From Leucosporidium creatinivorum (lineage: Eukaryota; Basidiomycota; Microbotryomycetes; Leucosporidiales; Leucosporidiaceae), in contig BCKL01000017.1 in NCBI GenBank assembly GCA_001600635.1, positions 142,003 to 206,002 of the forward strand: a DNA stretch of 64,000 nt. The letters are read 5' to 3'. Under the pieces are notes generated by a model. It was not told the origin of the DNA, did not search any database, and was given only the letters and a program-made list of their open reading frames with translations. Shown here one piece after another: positions 10,602 through 21,424 of this stretch; within the stretch, counting starts at the first letter, position 1; every line of letters begins with the position of its first letter. Made by a program: the position numbers and the translations under genes.

Positions 10602-12748
10602 ATGACCTCGAGCCGCAAGGGAGTCGATTCGACCGAAACTCCTCCTCTCTCCGAGGCAGAGCGCGCCATCAAGAAGGCCGCCAAGAAGGCTCGCAAGGAG
10701 GCTCGTCGTGCTCAAGCCGCTGCTTCCGACCTCGTCACCGATACTGCCATGGTAGACGCCGCTGAGGAGGACGGCAAGAAGAGCAGCAGCAAGAAGGACA
10801 AGAAGCGCAAGGCCGAGGATGACACTGCTACTGAGGAGCAAGCCGAGGACAAGACGGACAAGAAAAAGTCCAAGAAGGATAAAAAGTCCAAGCAGGCTAC
10901 TACTACCAGCACCGAGGACGTCCCCGCCACTCTCCCTTCCACTCCCCTCGCTTCCACTTCTTCCACTCCCGCCCCTTCGACCAGCGAGATCACCACCTTC
11001 ATCACCGAGAACAACGTCTCCTACGAGCCTCCCGAGACGGCCACCGAGCTGTTCCCTCCTATCCTTTCCTTCGCCGCCCTCCCCCTCGACGCCGGACTCA
11101 AGAAGGGCCTCTCGGCCTACACCAAGCCTACGCCCATTCAGTCGGCTTCCTTCCCCGTCATGATGGGAGGACGCGACGTCGTCGGCATCGCCGAGACTGG
11201 GTATGCTCTCCTCTCTCTCTCACTCACTTCTCGGCGCTCGGTCGCTGACCTCGCTCCTCTGCCTCTAGATCCGGCAAGACTGTCGCCTTCGGAGTCCCCG
11301 CCCTCCAACACATCCTCTCCCTCCCTTCCCACTCTTCGAACCCCAAAAAAGCGCCCATCTCCGTCCTCGTCGTCGCCCCGACGCGCGAGCTGGCCATGCA
11401 AACACACACCAACCTCGCCGCCGTGGCCTCCGGTCTCCCCTCCATCTCCTCCGTCTGCATCTACGGTGGAGTCTCCAAGGACGACCAGAAGAAGCTCATC
11501 AAGCAGGGACCCCGGATCGTCGTGGGAACTCCTGGGCGCCTCCTCGATCTTGCTCGTGAGGGAGCTCTTCCCCTCGGTCAGGTCTCGTGGTTGGTGTTGG
11601 ATGAGGCCGACAGGATGTTGGACAAGGGATTCGAAAACGACATTCGCGAGATCATCAAGATGTGTCTTCCCCTCCCCACCGCCTCGCTCGCTCCCATCGG
11701 CGCCGCTGGCTCCGCTCCCGCTCCTACCGCTCGCATGGTTCGTCCCTCTCCTCCCTTCTCTCTCTCTCTCTGCTCCCTCCCTCCCTCGCTGACCTTGACA
11801 CGCCCAACTCCACCTCCAAAACAGACCTGCATGTTCTCCGCCACCTGGCCCGTCACGGTCCGCAAGCTCGCCTCGGACTTCATGTGCTCCCCGATCCGCA
11901 TCACCGTCGGCGCCGACGAGCTCACGGCCAACTCGCGCGTCGAGCAAAGTGTCACGGTCCTCGCCGACGGGCGGGAGAAGGAGCAGCGCCTCTTGGGTGT
12001 GCTCCGCGATCATGGATTCACCAAGGGGGGTGTGAGGGGCGTGGGAGTGGGCAAGGAGAGGGAGAAGGCGCTGGTGTTTGCGCTGTATAAGAAGGAGGCG
12101 ACGAGGGTCATGGAGTTCCTTGAGAGGAATGGGTATGAGGTTGGGTGCATTCAGGGGGATATGACCCAGGAGAAGAGGACCAAGAGTCTGGCCGACTTTA
12201 AGGAGGGCAAGGTGCAGATCCTGGTCGCTACTGGTGCGTTTTCGGAGCTCGGGCTTGAGGCGTGGGAGGCTGAGAGCTGACCTGTTGTCTGCTCGACTAC
12301 AGACGTCGCCGCCCGCGGTCTCGACATCCCCAAAGTCGAGCTCGTCATCAACCAAACCTTTCCCCTCACTATCGAAGACGTGTGTCTCTTCTCCCTTCTC
12401 CCTTTGAACTTCCCCTACTAACCCCCCCTTCCCTCACTCAGTACATCCACCGCATCGGTCGAACCGGCCGCGCCGGTCGCAAGGGAAAGTCCGTCACCTT
12501 CTTCACCGAGGCCGACAAGGCGCACGCTGGAGAGCTCATCAGGGTGCTCAAGGATGGTGGACACTCGGTGCCCGAGGGCATGTACCAGTGGGGCACTACC
12601 ATCAAAAAGCCGACGCATTCGACGTGAGTTTCTCTTCGTTCGAACGCCGAGCAGGGGAGAAGAGCTGACGATTTGATGACGATGATACAGCTACGGCGCT
12701 TACTTCCGCGAGGACGTCAAGGGAACCGCTAAGAAGATCAAGTTCTGA
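10602..12748 (+). CDS. DBP3: ATP-dependent RNA helicase of the DBP3 type (60S ribosome biogenesis)
   Basis: DEAD-box helicase acting in nucleolar pre-rRNA processing. The N-terminal 130 residues are Lys-rich with KKDKKSK-type repeats, as in Dbp3. Helicase motifs in order: Q-motif ([11 protein letters not shown]), I (AETGSGKT, split by the first intron at 11201-11268), Ia (APTRELA), Ib (TPGRLLD), II (VLDEADRML), III (FSAT), IV/V ([13 protein letters not shown]) and VI ([11 protein letters not shown]). Five introns; the second starts at 11738 and the third at 12234, each with a CTGAC-like branch site. The last exon ends KKIKF with stop 12746-12748. The order and spacing of motifs are complete, so the enzyme should be active. 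A 405-codon open frame on the opposite strand is a GC-rich shadow. Confidence 0.93.
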
Positions 12749-13083
12749 GCGGCGAATGTAGCTCCACTTCGGAGGGAGCTGGTCGGTTCGGCTCGTTTCG
12801 AGGCGGGAGGGAGAGAGGGTCTGTCGCTGCTGTACCTTAGATTTTCGCTTGCGAGAGAATAGCTATTCTTGTTCTATCACTTGTCCCACCGCTGAGTTTG
12901 AGAGTCGAGCTTTGAGGCCGTCGCGAGCGAAGAGCAGTGGGAAAGGCAGGGCAGAGAAGTCAAGACGAGCTTCGACCTCTCTCTCTCTCCTTCCTACCAC
13001 TCGCTGCTTTCGCTCGCTCTACTCTGCTACAGCTCTCGAGTGTCTCTCTGGTCTCTCTAGAGTACACAGATCTAGCAGCCATC
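12749..13083. other. Intergenic, DBP3 3' end to SFR1 promoter
   Basis: Segment of 335 bp with the DBP3 3' UTR, then a CT-rich tract before the SFR1 start. Nothing else seen. Confidence 0.4.
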
Positions 13084-14589
13084 ATGGTACATCTCATCTC
13101 CTGCTCCTTCTCTCGCCACTCTCGCTCACCTCGCTTCCCTCCCTCTTGCAGGAAGCTCCTCTCGCTCCCAGCTACCCTCCCGTCCCCTACCCTCCTGTAG
13201 TACAGCAGCAGCAGCAAGAGCTCCCTTCAGTGCAGCAGCAGCAGCAGCAGCAGCTCTTTGCTATACAGCAGACGCCGAAGAAGGTGAGCTTCCTCTCCCT
13301 TGCTTCTCTCCCTCCGCGCTCGCTCGCTTGCTGACTGCTCCCTCTCCCACCCAGTCCGCTCCTACCCCCGAGCAGCCTCAAACGCCCAGCAAACCCACCA
13401 CCACCGCCACCCCCCGCCGAGCTTTCATCNCCCCCTTCAAGCCTCCCCGCCCCGTCTCTAAACGCCGTCGCAGCTCCAGCTCCTCCTCCTCGCCTCCTCC
13501 TCCTGCTCCGGGGCGTCGTCCTCCCTCTCCCTCCGCCTCACCAGTCACCCCCCTCCGCCCTCGTCCCCACCCCACCAGCTTCAAACCCCCAACTTTCACC
13601 TCCCCTTCCCAACGCCGAGCGAGCAAGAGCAAGACCCCCGCCGTCGAGATTACTAGTTTGGAGAGGAGGGTACAGGTATTGAGGCAGGCGAGGAGGTATC
13701 AGTTGGCGGATTTGGAGGGAGGGGAGGATGGAGAGAGTAGGTTGGAGGAGAGGTGTGAGAGGTGGAGAGAGGGGGGAAGGTGAGTTTACTCTTGAGGCGA
13801 AGGGTGCAGTGGGGTGGGGTGGGGTGGGGGAAAGAGGACTGACGCCGTGCACTTACTTGCGTTCTTGGGGAGAGCAGAGCAGCAGCCGAAATGCTCTGGG
13901 AGCACGTCGGCGCCAGTGGCAGCGGCGTCGCCGAACCCTCCTCGGGCAACTCCTTCTCCTCCTCCTCGGCTCAAGGCGGCTGGGGCTCGACCTGGGGCTT
14001 TGCTTCCTCCCCTTCCACCACCTCCTCCAACAGCAACCCCTTCCTCGCGCCCTCCGACCCCTTCTCCTCCTCCTGGGGTTGGTCAGCTCCCTCCTCCGAC
14101 CCCGTCTCAGACGGCGACCTGCAAGCCCAATTCCTCGCGCGCGTGGCGGAGGAAATGAGGGAGAGCGGCAAGAGTAGGGAAGAGGTGTTGGCCGTGTTTG
14201 AGAGGGAGGAGGAAGGGGGGTTGCCCAGTTTGGAGAGGTTGGTGAGGGCGGGGGAGGAGAGGAAGCGAGAGAGGAGGGCGAGGGTTGAGGGGGGNGGGGG
14301 TTGGAAGAGGAGGAAGATGAGGGTGGAGAAGGAGAAGGAGAAGGAGGAGGAGGAGGAGAGTGAGAGCGAGGATGAGTTGATGAGGGGGTTGGAGGAGTTG
14401 ATTGGGGAGGGGGGGAGGAAGGTCGGCGTTGAGGTCGAGGGGGAGGGTGTGGAGGTCGATTCGCCCAAGGAGGAGAAGGAAGAGGAGCAAGAAGAAGCCA
14501 AATGGAACGTCGGTAAGCTGATGCAAGCCGTCGGGGTCGATCCGGCGCTTTTCGGTTGGGATGAGGAGGACGAGGAGTTCGCGAGTTGA
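13084..14589 (+). CDS. SFR1: Swi5-dependent recombination mediator SFR1/MEI5
   Basis: Sfr1/Mei5-type partner of Swi5 (Sae3), which stabilises Rad51/Dmc1 filaments. Family hallmarks: FKPPRPVSK after a basic-Pro region, a coiled-coil segment starting SLERRVQVLRQARRY and running into ERCERWRE, and the conserved C-terminus NVGKLMQAVGVDP followed by FGWDEEDEEF before the stop at 14587. The N-terminus is Gln-rich with two polyQ runs (near 13205-13255). The first coding exon appears to be the bare ATG (13084-13086), immediately followed by a 65-bp intron; without that splice the frame closes. Four exons. A charged Glu/Lys-rich insertion lies before the C-terminal motif. Two bases are undetermined (13430 and 14295), so two residues are unknown. 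Confidence 0.85.
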
Positions 14590-14905
14590 GCTTTAATGGG
14601 TTGATGGGAGTGAGGAGCTTGCTACATCGCTTTTTTCTGTACTATATGTCGCTTCTCTGTTCTCGACGAGCAGTTCAGAGCCGAGAGCAGTGAGCGAGCG
14701 AGCGAAGAGAGACACGGTGCACGAACGCCGAGCTTTGCCTCTCTTCTCCTCCGCTGTTCACGCCTGCTCTCAGATCCAGCCTCTCCCAACCGACAATGGC
14801 AAACAATCGAACGTCCCTATCGTTACACATCCACCTCCTAGTACACCCCTTCTCCTCTGCCCTCTCCTTCTGCCTTCTCCTCCTCCCTTCCTCACCCTCG
14901 CCAGC
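14590..14905. other. Convergent intergenic, SFR1 / RPB5 3' ends
   Basis: Segment of 316 bp between two converging stop codons. No gene or clear terminator motif was recognised. Confidence 0.4.
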
Positions 14906-15968
14906 TCACAAGCAAAGCCTATAACTGACATACCTCCCACTCGTCTCGGACGGCCTGGTGATCTTGACGACCTGACCGCGCTTGAGACCGTAGTAGCGCG
15001 AGACGGGGTCTTGGAGTTGGATTCGAGGGAGTTGGGTGTCTTTAAGGCGGCTGGGTTGATTGACGCCGAGGGTTTGGGTTTGGGAGGGGGAGGAGGGGAG
15101 GGAGATAGGTTAGTGAGGAGAATAAGGGAGAGGAAGGAAAGGAGAGACAGAAACGCACTACTTGGTCAACAGCTCGCGCTTCTCTTCCATCGTAAGGACC
15201 TCATGCTGGGGCACTAGGATGTGCTGGGTGATGTTGACCAAGAGCTCGGACTCTTGGAAGGCTTCGATTTGGAATTGTTGCGACATGGCAGAGATGACCT
15301 GTTCGTTCGATCAGGGGGTTGGTGAGCGCCGAGAAGGAGGGATGGAGGGGAGAGAAGCGAACGGACCTTGTTCGCCGAGGGAGTCATGTTGGTTTTGAAG
15401 ATGATGATACCTCGTTGGATCTTTTGCTCTTCCAGGATGGTGATGAACCTGTGTGAAGAGTCTCGTCCGTCAGCTCAGCTGCTTCCTGTAGAGCGAAAGA
15501 GCGGAGAGAGAGCGCCCGAGTGAACTCACTTCCTCATCGTCTTGATCCCGACCGAAGCCTCATCCGAGTAAAAGACGTAAATCTCTCCCTCTCCCCTCTC
15601 CTCCTCCATCCGCGCCTTGAAGGCAATGTTGTTCTTGCTGTTACGGCGCGCAAGCAGCTCCCGGTCAGCTCTGCTCTGCTCAGCAGCTCTTGCACCGCAA
15701 GACTCACTCGATGGCAGTAGCTCCCTTGGCGTAGGTATCCTTGAACTGGTTCAGATCCATATCAATCTCGCGCGCCGAGATTTCATAGCCCTACAGCGAA
15801 CAACCCAAGGCGAAAGAGGAAAACAACGAGTTGTGTTAGCTCTGAGCAGTGGTGGGAGCTGTAGCATTGTAGCTAGTAGTAAGAGCTCACCCTATCCCTG
15901 ACAAGCTCGTGAATTGTCCGGGATACGCGCCACAGACGGGAAGTTTCACGCTCTGCTTCGTCGGCCAT
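14906..15968 (-). CDS. RPB5: RPB5 (RPABC1), shared subunit of RNA polymerases I, II and III
   Basis: The first exon reads [17 protein letters not shown], the standard Rpb5 opening. Later exons give [44 protein letters not shown] and [11 protein letters not shown]. The last exon carries the most conserved part: [19 protein letters not shown], then [15 protein letters not shown] and VSYRLCL before the stop at 14906-14908. Six exons. The last intron is unusually long (about 110 bp) with CTAAC far from the acceptor. Start at 15968 (MADEAERET). It shares a divergent promoter region of 538 bp with the acetyltransferase gene. Confidence 0.95.
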
Positions 15969-16506
15969 TGCTGTTTGAGAGGGGAGGAGGGAGAGAGTGG
16001 CTGTCGAGTTGCGGAGAGCTGATGAGGTACAGGCGAGGTGGGTTGCTTAGAGCTGTAGCGAGAAACGGGCAAGGCGAGATGAACGAGAGACGAGGTAAGA
16101 TGTGGAGGGCAGAGCAGTTCAAGAGCGAAGTCGGCAAGAGGGGGAGCGATTGCCCCTTGCCTTCCTGCGCTACACTCGTTTCGAGGTTCTGCAGCACTAC
16201 AGCCGGCGTGGTATTATATGCTACCGCCCTGCCTGCTCCTGCACCTCTTCACTCTCACGGGCAGCTCTGCCGACCTTCGGACTGCTCGAGCTTCGCAGCA
16301 ATGCAGCTTTCGGGACTCATACGGACCTCGCAAGGCTAATGCCAGCGCCGAGGGAGCACCGTCTGATCGGAAGTGGCCTCACCCTTCGCTCACAGTCATT
16401 CACCGCCTTGGCGCCCTAGACGGAACTTGAACGGAGGCTTGACGCCGTGCTCAGCTTCGGCGCCGCTCTCTCTCTTCCTCCTTCCTATACTTCACAGCTC
16501 AGCGAC
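15969..16506. promoter_or_regulatory. Divergent promoter region, RPB5 / O-acetyltransferase
   Basis: Segment of 538 bp between two opposed starts. Small open frames here show no family resemblance. TCGG/CCGA elements recur, but no specific site can be named. Confidence 0.4.
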
Positions 16507-17310
16507 ATGGCACTCCCATCCGACTTTGATCACGAGCAAAACGAGCGCAACATGCTTGCCGGAGAGCTGTACTATGCGTTCACGCCCAAGCTAGATGCCG
16601 AGCGGACGAAATGCGCGAGGGCGTGCTCCAGGTTCAACAGGGAGGCGAGCGATTTGGAGAGGAGGGAGCAGTTGGAGTTATTGGTTGAGTGAGTGGTGCT
16701 GCTGTGCTGTGCTGTAGCTACCGCTGCTCGCTGATTCGCGCGCTGACCCCCCACTCCTCAGCATCATACCCTCCCTCGGTCCTCTCCCCTCTCGCCTGGA
16801 GGACAAGGAAGCAGACGAAGCCCAACTCAAATCACTGCCCGTCGTCCTCCCCCCCTTCACAGCAGACTACGGCCTCCGCATCTCAATCGGCTCGGGCACC
16901 TTTCTCAACGGCGGCACCGTCATCCTCGACACCACTCAATGCACAATCGGTTCTCGTGTCTTATTTGGTCCTGATGTCGCGCTCTATTCGGCCAGTCATC
17001 CGATTGATCCGGATGTGAGGAAGGGGTTGGAAGGACCCGAGTTGGGCAAGGATATCACGATTGAGGATGATTGTTGGATTGGAGGGAGAGCGACGATTTG
17101 CCCTGGCGTTACGGTCGGACGTGGGAGTACTGTGGCGGCGGGGGCGGTGGTCACGAAGGTGGGTCTGGGAGTGCAGAGGGAGCTCGAGGACGACCGAGCT
17201 CGGCGCTGATTCTTTTGCCTTGATAGGATGTCGCGCCGTACTCGTTGGTGGGTGGTAATCCCGCCAAGTTCATCAAGAGTACAAAACCTACCCCTGCACC
17301 TTCGCAATGA
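16507..17310 (+). CDS. Maltose/galactoside O-acetyltransferase-like (hexapeptide-repeat) enzyme
   Basis: Acetyl-CoA-dependent O-acetyltransferase of the Maa/LacA/NodL type. The N-terminal maltose-acetyltransferase cap reads MLAGELYYAFTPKLDAERT, followed by CSRFNRE. Left-handed beta-helix repeats follow (TFLNGGTVILD, TIGSRVLFGPDVALY), then the active-site His in SASHPID, IEDDCWIGGRATICPGVTVG and the closing LVGGNPAKFI. Three exons: intron 1 at about 16690-16761 and intron 2 at about 17159-17226, both with CTGAC/CTGAT branch sites. The tail after NPAKFIKS is only a dozen residues. The natural substrate, a sugar or sugar-like alcohol, is unknown. Confidence 0.9.
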
Positions 17311-17604
17311 AGCCTCGGCGGTGTTCTTTAGCTTCCTTGAGGGAGGCTCGGCGATAGAGAGGGCTCGGCGAATAGCTCTCATCGCTTTTGTACGAGGAGA
17401 ACTCGCTCTGAGGACTATCAGCACATCCCGAGAGCTTCTCTGCACCTTTTCACGTCTGCCCGTGATGTGAGGAAGAGTTTTACAATAGGTTGGCCCTTCC
17501 AGCGGGTGCGCCGACTCGACTTGTCGAGTTCGAGACTCGAGCCGGCTCTCTCCTTTCCCTCCACCTCTTTCTTCCCCCTCTTCTTTTGGGACAACCACTT
17601 CACC

Positions 17605-19046
17605 ATGCGCGAAAAGCGCGTGCTGTCCGTCCAGTCCCACGTCGTAGCTGGCTATGTCGGTGAGTCCCTACTACAGTTCAGCTTCAGCCGACCCGGAGCT
17701 GATGGTTTTCCTCTTCGCTTTCTCCAGGCAACAAGGCGGCTAGCTTCCCACTACAGCTCTTAGGATGGGAGGTCGACGCGGCCAACACGGTCGAGTTTAG
17801 CAACCACACTGTGCGCTCCTCCTCGTTCCACACTCGTGCGTCGGCCGCGGGCTGATCCAAGCTCGCCCCTCCTCCTTCGCCTTCCCTTCACTTCGCCTCG
17901 TTCGACCTCATTGGCAACGATCATCCATCATCTGGACGTCTCTTTGATTCGACTACATCCTCGTCCACCACAATGCAAATCTGCACGCTCGGAAACTTTT
18001 CGCTCGCTTTTCTAGGGTCCGCGTAAATTCCTCTATCGCCTGCAGGCTGTATTACAGGACGGGAGCTGACCGAGGTTGCTTATACTACAGGCTATGGACG
18101 TTGGGGTGGATCCAAGTTTGATGCGGCTCATCTCGAGGACGTCTTCAGTGCGCTGGACGTGAGTTTCTCGGTCATGCCTTCTCTCGCTCGGGACATGCAG
18201 CAGCTGATCATGTTTTTTCTACTACAACAGGCCAACGGACTTCTTCGTCAATCACACCTCCTCACGGGCTACGTCCCTGGCGCCGACGCCCTCCAGGTCG
18301 TCGCTCGGACGGTCGACCGCCTTCGGTCCGTCAACCCTTCTCTGATCTACGTCCTCGACCCCGTCATGGGCGACGACGGTCGCATCTACGTCTCGGAATC
18401 CGTCATCCCCATCTACAAGTCGTTGATGCCCAAAGCAACGTGCGCCACGCCCAACTACTTCGAGGCCGAGCTCCTCACCGACGTCAAGATCCTCGATGGC
18501 GCTTCCCTTCGTCTCGCCCTTCGGACCTTCCATGAACGGTACCGGATTCGCAACATCATCGTCTCGGCCGTCTCGCTCCCCATCGACGAACTCATCAAGC
18601 TCGGCTTCCCCGTCTCGCAATCCTCCACCTCCCGCATGCTCCTCTGCAGCGGATCGACCCTCCTCTCCGCCCCCGACGAACCCCTCCGCACCATCTCCTT
18701 CGGCATCGCCTTCCCCGAGCTAGCCGAGCACTACGAAGGAGTCGGCGACGTCTTCTCCTCGCTCATCCTCGGTCGGTTTCCCGATCCTCTCGACCCTCCT
18801 TCACACGCCATCTCCCCTCTCGCTCATACCGCCGAGCTGGCCATCGCTTCCCTCCAAGGCATCCTCATCAAGACGCGCGCCAACGCCCTCGCTTTGGCTA
18901 AGCAGTACCCCGATGCGATTGTCCCGCGCGAGGGGGAGAGCGCCGAGGAGCGCGTCAAGAGGCTCAGGATGGTCGAGTTGAAGCTCGTGCAGAGTCAGCA
19001 GGAGATCCTCGATCCTCAAGTTCAGTACCACGCCGTTGCGCTTTGA
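17605..19046 (+). CDS. Pyridoxal/pyridoxine kinase (vitamin B6 salvage)
   Basis: Phosphorylates pyridoxal, pyridoxine or pyridoxamine. Motifs: [14 protein letters not shown] at the N-terminus, [59 protein letters not shown], and the anion-hole/catalytic segment [14 protein letters not shown], whose Asp is the expected base. About four introns; the second, from near 17812 to 18091, is long for this genome (about 280 bp), the rest are 60-90 bp. The start at 17605 (MREKRVLS) fits the family length of about 320-350 residues. Closest well-known fungal relatives are Bud16/Bud17. Divergence or damage is not apparent. Confidence 0.93.
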
Positions 19047-19243
19047 GGTCGTCGCCTTTCGTATCATGGTCATCCGTTCCCAAGGCCGCCGCCGTTCATT
19101 CGTCTTCTGTTTCTGTTGCCATCATCATTCGTGAGTCCTCTCTTTTCGTTTTCGGGCTACAGCATCGTCGGGAGAAGGAGGAAGGAGCTAGGAATTGCGC
19201 GAGAGGAGTAACCAGTGTCGCCCCAGACCGAGTGTCCCCACTT

Positions 19244-20028
19244 CAACCCGGGGACTACGTGACGGACAAGACCTATCCGGCCGCCAAAGCCAACACTGAG
19301 GCAATTCCTATGATGCTCCGACGTCTTCTTTCCGTGATGCGTGCTGCTGTGGACCGTCAACGGTGGTGGTTGAGTAGCATTTCGAGCGCCGAAGCTGATC
19401 GCCGAACTCGCTTTCTACGCCCTACAGATCCGCCTTTCGTACGCTCGGTCGAGTACGGGGCGCTACTACTCGACTACATCAAGTTCTCCGCAAGGTTCGC
19501 TTCGCTTCCTCGTCCCTCCTCCCCTCTCCCCCGTCGTCGCCGAAGGATCAACTTGATGATTTATGCTTCCATGCTAAGTCTCGAAGGCTAACGCCCTATG
19601 AAGACGCTATGTATACTAAAAGAACGGCCAGCTGATTGCTCCGCAAAGAGACGACCTCCCCCTGCATCCCGAGCTCGTCGTCGTCCTTCGGGGCTTCGCC
19701 GAGCTCGAGAAGAGGACTCACAACTCGATTAGAAGACGTTGGAGCAGCACGCTGACATCCCTTCTCTTCTTATTGATGTTGTGTACAGGTGCATCGACCT
19801 TGGGTAGCAGTCTTGTGCTTCCTTGCCCGTCGCAATCGAGCCATCGAGCCGTTGCCTCCTTTTTCCTTCTCTTCTTCGAGCTGTCGCCTTGAAAGTTAGA
19901 GTGTAGAGCAGAGAGCACCATGGAATTGAAGAGAGAGAGATGAAGCAGATTAGGGCGGCTGTGTCTGCGCCACGAAGTCGCTCGAGAGAGGGAGCAGAGG
20001 GAGAGGAGCGAGGTTGGGCCATCGCCGA
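19244..20028 (+). repeat. IR1 left arm (785-bp inverted repeat)
   Basis: The reverse complement of 24486-25271. From 19244 to about 19920 I see essentially no differences; the inner 100 bp carries several substitutions. Both arms contain identical open frames: a 110-codon frame starting near 19262 (arm plus strand) and a 67-codon frame read inward (19921-19718). The larger one has an intron-like interruption (CGCCGAAGCTGAT...CTACAG, about 19386-19428), so it may be a fragment of an ordinary spliced gene. No protein family was recognised. Confidence 0.93.
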
Positions 20029-20388
20029 GCTCGTCCCGGCGGCGCTTGGTGCTCTGTGACTCCAGCTGTATACCCTACGGCAATCGCGAGCCGTACTAAG
20101 GATTTGCTCCGATGTCGGTAGAGCTGGCGGATGGTCCGGAGCCGAGCAGAGCGAGCCCTTCGACTTCGAACGAGCGCCGAGCCGAACCTGTCTCGAGCCT
20201 CTCAGCTGCACGCTAGCTGGAAGCAGGTGGGTCAGCCAAGAACAAATCCGTGATCTCTCCTTGCAACCGCTGCCCCGTACAAGCTACAGCCGAGACGTGC
20301 CCCTGCGAAGCCGTTCCCGCGTTTTTTGACCGCTCACCCTTCTCCTTCCGCCCGCTACTTCGTCTCTCGCCTCTTTCGTTCGGACAGG

Positions 20389-21082
20389 ATGACGACTTCA
20401 AACCGATTCGGCTCTTTGCTGTTCTGCAAGCGCTGCGGCGACCTGCTCGCCCTGCCCGGCGACGACGACGAAATTGTTTGTGATGGATGCGGCCAGGTTG
20501 AGGATGCTGCTGGTGAGCTGGTGCTGCAGGAAGAGGCGGGGGTAGTTGAGCAGTCTGTACAGCTCTAGCTGACCTTGTTGCCACTGCTCGCTCGTCCTAC
20601 AGCTTCCGAGAACCAGGTCATCACGACTCGCTCCAACCCTTCCGCTTTCCCTTCCAGTCTGAGGCAGAAGAAGACGAGTTTGGTGCAGCAACGCGATGTG
20701 GAGAAGAAGAAGGTCTATGTGAGTGCTTGCGGTTGCTCGATGCTGCTGCAGCCGTGGCTCTGGCCCGAAAGAACAGAGAGCTGACCTTGAGCGTCTCACT
20801 CACTACCAGGTCGACGAGACTTGCGAGAAGTGTGGTAACGACAAGATGAGTGTCAAGACGATGCAGCTCCGTAGTGCAGATGAAGGAGGTGAGTCTTGGG
20901 CATCTCCGGCGCCTTCGCCGAACGAATCGCCGAAGCTGACCGTCTCGCTCTCACCTTACTCGACTCTCCCACATCTCTTCGCCCACGCACTTCTCGCAAC
21001 TCGAATATGTACCTCCTACCCTCCAGCCACCGTCTTCTACAGCTGTGAACGATGTGGGCACCAGACTCGGCTCAACAACTAA
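20389..21082 (+). CDS. RPA12: RNA polymerase I subunit RPA12
   Basis: Small zinc-ribbon subunit of RNA polymerase I (RNA cleavage and termination). The N-terminal ribbon has CKRC and CDGC. The C-terminal TFIIS-like ribbon has CEKC, the acidic-tip segment MQLRSADEG, then FYSCERCGHQTRLNN to the stop TAA at 21080-21082. Four exons; the third intron ends CTCCAG just before the codons for ATVFYSC. Start at 20389 (MTTSNRFGSLLFC). At about 120 residues the length matches the family. The gene sits inside IR1, directly next to its left arm, so the arm may form part of its upstream region. Confidence 0.93.
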
Positions 21083-21424
21083 GGCTCGGAGGAGGAGGGT
21101 TTCGTATGGCGGCACTGTTGTAACGATACGGTTAAGAGCTATGGACGACAGCGATGTGCTCTGTAGTGCTGAAAGGCGCACTCCGCGGGTAGGTGGCTGA
21201 CGCTAAGCAGCGAGAAAGGCCCTTCGCTGCCATCGCCGAGAGTCAGCTCGTCGCTCGTCTCGAGTGTTGTGTCTGAGCAGGAACGCACACAAGTAGCTTA
21301 CAGAACCGCTTGTAGCCCTACAGCACAGTGCGCAACTTTTCCACTCCACTTGCGTCCTTCTAGCACCGTCCGCTCTCGCTCCTTGTCCTCCTCCCACAAC
21401 CTCGTCAACTCGCTCGCGCCCGCC
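21083..21424. other. Intergenic, RPA12 to SET-A
   Basis: Segment of 342 bp. RPA12 3' UTR followed by the upstream region of the TPR/SET gene. Nothing else seen. Confidence 0.4.

Noticed and set aside
11138-12355. 405-codon open frame on the minus strand
   Set aside because: Antisense to the well-supported DBP3 exons; its Glu/Arg/Gly-rich composition is what GC-rich coding sequence gives on the other strand.
13200-13260. CAG-repeat microsatellite unrelated to a gene
   Set aside because: The repeat reads as polyQ in the SFR1 frame after the ATG-only first exon, flanked by conserved splice sites.
13738-14500. Long Ser/Pro and Leu-rich minus-strand frames over SFR1
   Set aside because: Mirror image of the Glu/Arg-rich SFR1 exon with its conserved C-terminus on the plus strand.
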